Of a stretch of 45,103 nucleotides of DNA, positions 40,075-45,103 are shown piece by piece. The stretch's first letter is position 1; every line of letters begins with the position of its first letter. This stretch comes from Glaciecola sp. HTCC2999. GTDB lineage: Bacteria > Pseudomonadota > Gammaproteobacteria > Enterobacterales > Alteromonadaceae. The position numbers and the translations under genes were made by a program. A model generated the notes under the pieces. It was not told the DNA's origin, did not search any database, and saw only the letters and a list, made by a program, of their open reading frames with translations. Location: contig CATECQ010000034.1 of NCBI GenBank assembly GCA_949498985.1, forward strand, positions 1-45,103. Direction: 5' to 3'.

Positions 40075-41229
40075 TTAGGTATTGGTATTTTGTTTATAAG
40101 GAAGAAGCTCATCACATTGTATTTTATATTGCTTAACGCCGAGTTGCTCCCGTTGTAAAAAGTCATCGACGGCGCGCTCAAAATCAGGCAATGCAAGAGC
40201 ATGAAAAGAATGACAAAAAGTGGGTGCAAATCCTCTTAATATTTTATGTTCACCTTGAGTACCTGGGTTAAAGCGTTGAATACCATGCTTAATAGCAAAT
40301 TCTATACCTTGATAATAACAACACTCAAAATGTAGACCGTCGATTTCACTCAACGCCCCCCAGTAGCGACCATATAATTGTTGCTCATCAAATAAAAATA
40401 GTGAACCTGCTATGTAATCACCATTTTTGGAAGCTAATACGAGTAACACATGTTCAGAAAACTGCTCAAATAGTTGTTCGAAAAAAGCCGGTGTCAAGTA
40501 ACCTTCGTGCCCACTTCGCTTAAGATAAGTCACCCTATAACAATCATAAAAAAAACGCATATGTTCTGGTGAAATATCATTACCGTACAAACGTTCTATG
40601 GAAATGTGTTGCTGCGCAATTTTATTTCGTTCTTTGCGGATCGAACGACGTTTTCGCGAAGTACAGTGCGCTAAGAAGTCATCAAAATCTTGGTAAGCTT
40701 GATTTTGCCATTCAAATTGTAATGATAAACGATGTAATAAAGGCGTTTGTGTTAGCTTTTGCTGTTCCTGGTCATTGGTGAATAAGAGATGAATCGATGA
40801 ACAGTGATTATCATAAAGTGTCGATTTAATGCATTGTATAATTTGAGGAAGTGCGTCCCAATCTGTATTGCCATTAATCCAACCGATGCGCTGGGCGGTA
40901 ACAGGAGTAAATGGAATAGCATTAACCCATTTTGGATAGTAATTGAAACCATGCTCAGCATAAGCACTAGCCCAAGCGTGGTCAAAGATATATTCACCGT
41001 AACTGTGAGTTTTTATATAACCAGGAAGCAATGCAATTAACTGATTATCACGCTTTATCCCCAAGTGATGGGGTATCCAACCAGTAGTCCCGCCGACACT
41101 TTCACTTTGCTCCAAACACAATAAAAAATGATGTTTTAAGCACGGTCCTCCTTTTTGATTAAACGCACTATCCCAAATTAGCGGATCTATTTGTGAAATA
41201 TCGCTAAATGTCAGCACACTAAAAGCCAA
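40075..41229 (-). CDS. FemAB-like / GNAT-fold acyltransferase (DUF482 family)
   Basis: The 384-residue protein matches the FemAB-like family formerly called DUF482. It has an N-terminal FNQKGGPCLKHHFLLCLEQS, then WIPHHLGI, PGYIKTHSYGEYIFDHAWA, a basic TSRKRRSIRKERNKI segment and a C-terminal GRYWGALSEIDGLHFECCYYQGIEFAIKHG with GTQGEHKILRGFAP. These proteins have a duplicated GNAT fold and are predicted to transfer amino acids or acyl groups; no substrate is established. The start is TTG, supported by AAGGA six bases upstream. It is divergent from recX. Confidence 0.85.
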   Translation of the reverse strand: MAFSVLTFSDISQIDPLIWDSAFNQKGGPCLKHHFLLCLEQSESVGGTTGWIPHHLGIKRDNQLIALLPGYIKTHSYGEYIFDHAWASAYAEHGFNYYPKWVNAIPFTPVTAQRIGWINGNTDWDALPQIIQCIKSTLYDNHCSSIHLLFTNDQEQQKLTQTPLLHRLSLQFEWQNQAYQDFDDFLAHCTSRKRRSIRKERNKIAQQHISIERLYGNDISPEHMRFFYDCYRVTYLKRSGHEGYLTPAFFEQLFEQFSEHVLLVLASKNGDYIAGSLFLFDEQQLYGRYWGALSEIDGLHFECCYYQGIEFAIKHGIQRFNPGTQGEHKILRGFAPTFCHSFHALALPDFERAVDDFLQREQLGVKQYKIQCDELLPYKQNTNT

Positions 41230-41301
41230 GGTGATTCCTTTTTTATCATGATTTAGTTATTCTTACCTTTCGTCAGACTCAATAGTTCAAAATTCCAGGT
41301 A

Positions 41302-41799
41302 ATGTCAATGGATATCGATAATATTCCTCTTCATGATAATGATCCAGTCGTTGCTGATCCCTTGCGAATTATTCGTCACAAAATTACTCGCTTGTTGGCA
41401 AGACGCGAACATAGTGTAGCTGAAATTCAGCAAAAATTAAGTCAGCAACATTTAGACAGTGACGATGTTAATTACGTACTGGCTCAGTTTATTGCTAAAG
41501 ATATTCAATCTGATGCTCGTTTTACTTATCATTTTGTGCGTAATTGTATGGCCAAAGGTCAAGGTTTATCTCGCATCAAACAGGCACTTTATTCGCACGA
41601 TATTAGTGGAGCAATGTTAGCAAAAGCATTGGATGAGTTAGAACCTGATTGGTACGAACTTGCTTATAATGTTAAATGTAAAAAATATTCTGCGGTACCA
41701 GAAACAGATTGGCATTTGAAACAAAAACAGAAACGTTTTTTGCAATACCGTGGTTTTGGTCAAGATGAAATTGACTATGCGGTTAACAGAGATTTATAA
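41302..41799 (+). CDS. recX: Regulatory protein RecX
   Basis: RecX binds RecA filaments and inhibits recombinase and coprotease activity. The 165-residue protein (E. coli 166) shows the repeated three-helix modules: IIRHKITRLLARREHSVAEIQQKL, YVLAQFIAKDIQSDARFTYHFVRNCMAKGQGLSRIKQAL, and the C-terminal KQKRFLQYRGFGQDEIDYAV. ATG at 41302 or 41308 are both possible. It precedes alaS as usual, but recA is not upstream; that place is taken by a divergent acyltransferase gene. No CTGT-N8-ACAG LexA box is seen in the 72-base upstream gap. Confidence 0.9.
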   Translation: MSMDIDNIPLHDNDPVVADPLRIIRHKITRLLARREHSVAEIQQKLSQQHLDSDDVNYVLAQFIAKDIQSDARFTYHFVRNCMAKGQGLSRIKQALYSHDISGAMLAKALDELEPDWYELAYNVKCKKYSAVPETDWHLKQKQKRFLQYRGFGQDEIDYAVNRDL

Positions 41800-41949
41800 C
41801 CTCATAGAATACTCATCTATAAAACAGCAAGATCCCTACAAATTCTGCTAATTTGCTATTAAAAACAGTGTATTTTTGTGATAGATTGTCGAATCAAATT
41901 TTAGCAATACATTTTCCGACATCGGCATAGTTCCCCTAAAGGATTTTTC

Positions 41950-44550
41950 ATGACGCGTTCAACCGCCCAAATTAGACAGGCATTTTTAGATTTTTTTGGT
42001 CAATATGGTCATCAATCTGTTTCTTCATCATCATTAGTTCCGCATGATGATCCGACGTTGTTGTTTACTAATGCCGGTATGAATCAGTTTAAGGATGTCT
42101 TCTTAGGCGCAGAACAACGTCAATATACCCGTGCGGTTTCATCTCAACGTTGTGTAAGAGCCGGAGGCAAACATAACGATCTTGATAATGTGGGTTATAC
42201 TGCCCGTCATCATACGTTTTTTGAAATGTTAGGTAATTTCAGTTTTGGTGATTACTTTAAGCAAGATGCCATTAAATTTGCATGGACGTTCCTTACTCAA
42301 GAGCTTGGTTTACCTGCTGAGAAGTTACTCGTAACGGTATATGCCGAAGATGATGAGGCATTTTCTATCTGGGAAAATGAAATTGGTCTTCCAGCAGAGA
42401 AAATAATACGTATTGCGACTTCTGACAATTTCTGGTCAATGGGAGATACAGGGCCATGTGGGCCTTGTTCAGAGATTTTCTATGATCATGGCGAACATAT
42501 TTGGGGAGGAGTCCCTGGCAGTCCAGAAGAAGATGGCGATCGCTTTATTGAAATCTGGAATTTAGTTTTCATGCAGTATAATAAATCTGCAGATGGTTCA
42601 ATGGAGCCGTTACCCAAACCTTCTATTGATACTGGAATGGGTTTAGAACGAATTTCTGCCATTCTACAAAATGTACACAGTAATTATGAAATTGATATTT
42701 TCCAAGCATTAATCAAAGCTGCAGCTCATACGGTGGGTACAGAAGATTTAAATGATAAATCTTTGCGTGTGATTGCTGATCATATTCGTTCCTGCAGTTT
42801 CTTAATTTGTGACGGTGTGATGCCTTCTAATGAAGGGCGTGGATACGTGCTTCGAAGAATTATTAGACGTGCTGTACGTCATGGTTATAAATTAGGTGCC
42901 CAAGACATCTTCTTTTATAAACTAGTGTCTGCACTCACTCAACAAATGGGTGACGCCTATCCTGAGTTAGTTGAACAGCTGCCTGTGATTGAAAAAGTAT
43001 TACGTGTTGAAGAAGAACAGTTTTCACGCACTTTAGAACGTGGGATGAATATTCTCACTCAACAATTAAGCGAGTTAGAAGGTGATGAAGTGCCTGGAGA
43101 GGTTGTATTTAAGTTATACGACACTTATGGGTTTCCTGCTGACTTAACTGCTGATGTCGCTCGTGAGCATAATGTAACAATTGATGAATCTGGTTTTGAA
43201 GCTGCTATGAATGCCCAACGAACTAGAGCACAACAAGCTAGTAATTTTGGTACTGATTACAACGAAACACTTAAAATTTCACACGCAACAGAATTCACTG
43301 GTTACGATAAAACAACAGATGTGGGTTCGGTACTGGAGATTATTGTTGATAATACATCAGTACCGACTATCGAATCGGGTCAAAAGGGCATTATTATACT
43401 TAATAATACGGCTTTTTATGCAGAGTCTGGTGGTCAAACGGGTGACAGCGGAAATATATCTGTCGATGATGATGCGGTCTTTACCGTAACAGATACACAA
43501 AAACTAGCTAATGCATTTGGTCACCAAGGGATAGCAAAAGGTAAATTGTCAGTAGGTGATCAAGTATCGACTCATGTCGATGCCACTCGTCGTGAGGCGA
43601 TTAAACTTAATCATAGTGCAACGCATTTATTACATGCAGCTTTACGTCAAATACTCGGTGAACATGTCGCACAGAAAGGTTCATTGGTGGATGATGAAAA
43701 ATTACGCTTTGATTTTGCTCATTATGAAGCGGTGACTAATGAACAGCTAATAGACATAGAACGGTTAGTGAATACTCAGATTCGCCTAAATCATGGATTA
43801 ACCACACAATTGATGGACCTTGATGATGCAAAAGCTTCAGGTGCTATGGCATTATTTGGTGAGAAGTACGATGAAAAAGTACGCGTTGTTTCCATGGGTG
43901 CTTTCTCAACAGAGTTATGTGGTGGTACACACGTTTCTCGAACAGGTGATATTGGTCTATGCAAGATTACTTCTGAAAGTGGTATTGCTTCAGGTGTCAG
44001 ACGAATTGAAGCCATTACAGGTGAAGCTGCGGTGAATTTTGTTCAAGAGCAAGTGTCCTTGCTGCAAGAAGCTGCCAATATATTGAAAGTTGAACCTTTT
44101 AATGTGACTGAGCGTATTTTAAATAATCAAGAATTGTTAAAAACGACAGAAAAGTCCTTAAATCAAGCAAAACAAAAATTAGCAAGTCAACAAGGTGCTG
44201 ATTTGATGAATCAGGTTCAAGTCATTAAAGGGCAAAAAGTGCTGGTGGCTAACCTACCCGGAATCGAAGCTAAAGCTTTGAGAGGGATGCTAGACGATTT
44301 AAAACAAAAGATTTCTTCAGGTATTATCGTATTAGGTGTTCCTGGTGATGGAAAAGTTAATCTTATTGCTGGAGTGACAAGTGATTTGATTAACCAGATA
44401 AAGGCAGGTGAACTGGTTAATTTTGTTGCTTCCCAAGTAGGCGGTAAAGGTGGCGGTAGACCTGATATGGCACAAGCTGGTGGAACTGAACCTGAAAACT
44501 TAGATCATGCATTAACTTCCGTGTATGATTTTATATCAGAAAAAATTTAG
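41950..44550 (+). CDS. alaS: Alanine--tRNA ligase
   Basis: AlaRS charges tRNA-Ala and edits Ser and Gly mischarging. The 866-residue protein (E. coli 876) has class II catalytic motifs ([45 protein letters not shown]), the tRNA recognition region, and the editing domain with [13 protein letters not shown] and [13 protein letters not shown] zinc ligands. The C-terminal oligomerisation domain contains [21 protein letters not shown] is six bases before the ATG. csrA follows after 127 bases. Confidence 0.98.
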   Translation: MTRSTAQIRQAFLDFFGQYGHQSVSSSSLVPHDDPTLLFTNAGMNQFKDVFLGAEQRQYTRAVSSQRCVRAGGKHNDLDNVGYTARHHTFFEMLGNFSFGDYFKQDAIKFAWTFLTQELGLPAEKLLVTVYAEDDEAFSIWENEIGLPAEKIIRIATSDNFWSMGDTGPCGPCSEIFYDHGEHIWGGVPGSPEEDGDRFIEIWNLVFMQYNKSADGSMEPLPKPSIDTGMGLERISAILQNVHSNYEIDIFQALIKAAAHTVGTEDLNDKSLRVIADHIRSCSFLICDGVMPSNEGRGYVLRRIIRRAVRHGYKLGAQDIFFYKLVSALTQQMGDAYPELVEQLPVIEKVLRVEEEQFSRTLERGMNILTQQLSELEGDEVPGEVVFKLYDTYGFPADLTADVAREHNVTIDESGFEAAMNAQRTRAQQASNFGTDYNETLKISHATEFTGYDKTTDVGSVLEIIVDNTSVPTIESGQKGIIILNNTAFYAESGGQTGDSGNISVDDDAVFTVTDTQKLANAFGHQGIAKGKLSVGDQVSTHVDATRREAIKLNHSATHLLHAALRQILGEHVAQKGSLVDDEKLRFDFAHYEAVTNEQLIDIERLVNTQIRLNHGLTTQLMDLDDAKASGAMALFGEKYDEKVRVVSMGAFSTELCGGTHVSRTGDIGLCKITSESGIASGVRRIEAITGEAAVNFVQEQVSLLQEAANILKVEPFNVTERILNNQELLKTTEKSLNQAKQKLASQQGADLMNQVQVIKGQKVLVANLPGIEAKALRGMLDDLKQKISSGIIVLGVPGDGKVNLIAGVTSDLINQIKAGELVNFVASQVGGKGGGRPDMAQAGGTEPENLDHALTSVYDFISEKI

Positions 44551-44606
44551 TAATATCCATAATTTAAATTTATAATAATTAAAGTGGTTTCCAAGTAGTT
44601 GAAATT

Positions 44607-44671
44607 ACAAGGAGTCTTGTTACTGTTATATGTAAGTCTCAAGTACACTAAAACATAATAAAGGAATAGGA
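44607..44671 (+). promoter_or_regulatory. Candidate CsrA binding sites in the csrA leader
   Basis: ACAAGGAGTC at 44607-44616 is close to the CsrA consensus ACANGGANGU, and two further GGA motifs (44663-44665, 44669-44671) overlap the csrA ribosome binding site. Several GGA sites including one over the ribosome binding site are the known arrangement for CsrA autorepression in E. coli. Whether transcription starts upstream of the first site is not known. Confidence 0.4.
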
Positions 44672-44677
44672 ACTATA

Positions 44678-44875
44678 ATGCTTATCTTGACTCGTCGCGT
44701 TGGAGAAACGTTAATGGTTGGTGATGATGTAACCGTAACTGTGCTAGGTGTCAAAGGCAACCAAGTCAGAATCGGTGTTAATGCACCCAAAGAAGTATCT
44801 GTTCATCGTGAAGAAATTTATATGCGTATACAGAATGAAAAAGGGGCTACTAGCGAAAGCACAGCAGCTGAGTAA
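44678..44875 (+). CDS. csrA: Carbon storage regulator CsrA
   Basis: CsrA is a dimeric RNA-binding protein that represses or stabilises mRNAs by binding GGA motifs, controlling carbon flow, motility and biofilm. The 65-residue protein (E. coli 61) is intact: [45 protein letters not shown], with Leu4, Arg6 and Arg44 of the RNA-binding surface present, and a short acidic tail. Two GGA motifs make up its ribosome binding region. The alaS-csrA-stable RNA order matches E. coli. Confidence 0.97.
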   Translation: MLILTRRVGETLMVGDDVTVTVLGVKGNQVRIGVNAPKEVSVHREEIYMRIQNEKGATSESTAAE

Positions 44876-44906
44876 TCCTTACAATAACTGATATACCAAG
44901 CATAAT

Positions 44907-44932
44907 AAAACCGATTTCATGTCGGTTTTTTT
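44907..44932 (+). terminator. Rho-independent terminator after csrA
   Basis: An 8-bp stem (44907-44914 with 44922-44929) around a seven-base loop runs into seven T residues. It is 31 bases after the csrA stop and separates it from the stable-RNA promoter. Confidence 0.9.
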
Positions 44933-44984
44933 ATGTTTAAAATTTAATATAATCAAAAAATTAAATATTTTTTTAAAAAGAGTA

Positions 44985-45012
44985 TTGATCAATTCAAATA
45001 AGTCTGTAGAAT
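44985..45012 (+). promoter_or_regulatory. Strong stable-RNA-type promoter (tRNA or rRNA operon)
   Basis: TTGATC (44985-44990) and TAGAAT (45007-45012) are separated by 16 bases. They are preceded by about 45 bases of almost pure A/T (UP-element-like) and followed by GCGCTCC, the GC-rich discriminator typical of promoters under stringent control. No open frame follows. In relatives csrA is followed by tRNA-Ser and tRNA-Arg genes, so the transcript probably encodes tRNAs beyond the window edge; an rRNA operon is the alternative. Confidence 0.72.
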
Positions 45013-45103
45013 GCGCTCCTCGCTTGCAAGACAGCCGGTCACGCCGCAAGGCAAACCCTTATGTAGCAAGCGATTGCAAGGTTTTATGAAAACAATTAAT
45101 TTA
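45013..45103 (+). other. Leader of a stable-RNA transcript, cut by the window end
   Basis: The 91 bases after the promoter are markedly less AT-rich than the surroundings and have no coding potential. CTTGCAA at 45023-45029 faces TTGCAAG at 45074-45080, and GCTTGC at 45022-45027 faces GCAAGC at 45066-45071, so mutually exclusive leader hairpins are possible. No tRNA acceptor stem or T-loop sequence is reached before the end. Confidence 0.45.

Noticed and set aside
1-45103. CRISPR arrays, insertion sequences, prophage or integron structures
   Set aside because: No spaced direct repeats, transposase, integrase or terminal inverted repeats were found on reading through the window.

Overview
The window is about 45 kb of AT-rich, gene-dense chromosome from a gammaproteobacterium. 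Gene order and protein similarity (rpsB-tsf-pyrH-frr-uppS-cdsA-dxr-rseP-bamA-skp, then the fabZ-lpxA-lpxB-rnhB-dnaE-accA-tilS block) point to a free-living marine Alteromonadales-type bacterium; the genus cannot be named from the sequence alone. I see no insertion sequence, prophage, CRISPR array or integrase.

Layout. 1-17.8 kb is a core + strand block. It runs from translation (rpsB 3' end, tsf, frr) and UMP kinase through isoprenoid and phospholipid synthesis (dxr, uppS, cdsA) and envelope biogenesis (rseP, bamA, skp) to lipid A and fatty acid synthesis (fabZ, lpxA, lpxB, accA), with rnhB and dnaE. lpxD, normally between skp and fabZ, is absent and a terminator-like hairpin lies there. 17.8-27.4 kb holds tilS, a Kef-type antiporter, tadA, a 50-codon basic small ORF and mltF (both - strand), and purL. 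27.4-30 kb holds a strong palindrome, a 37-codon signal-peptide-like ORF, smrA (-), and an isolated fliA-cheW pair behind a 392-base AT-rich intergenic region.

30-37.8 kb is a methionine/cobalamin block on the + strand: metA behind three tandem MetJ boxes, then MetH encoded as two separate genes with the break exactly between the homocysteine-binding module and the folate/B12/AdoMet modules. After these come a cobalamin-binding radical SAM protein with a PqqD-like N-terminus and a translationally coupled GNAT acetyltransferase. This last pair is the least understood system in the window.

37.8-45.1 kb holds an M13 metallopeptidase lipoprotein and a FemAB-like acetyltransferase (both -), then recX (without recA beside it), alaS and csrA. 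The window closes with a strong stringent-type promoter that almost certainly drives a tRNA or rRNA operon starting just beyond the edge.

Non-ATG starts are frequent (TTG for skp, fabZ, lpxA, tilS and the FemAB-like gene; GTG for metH-N, the radical SAM gene and the GNAT gene), and many neighbours overlap by 1 to 14 bases, indicating translational coupling.
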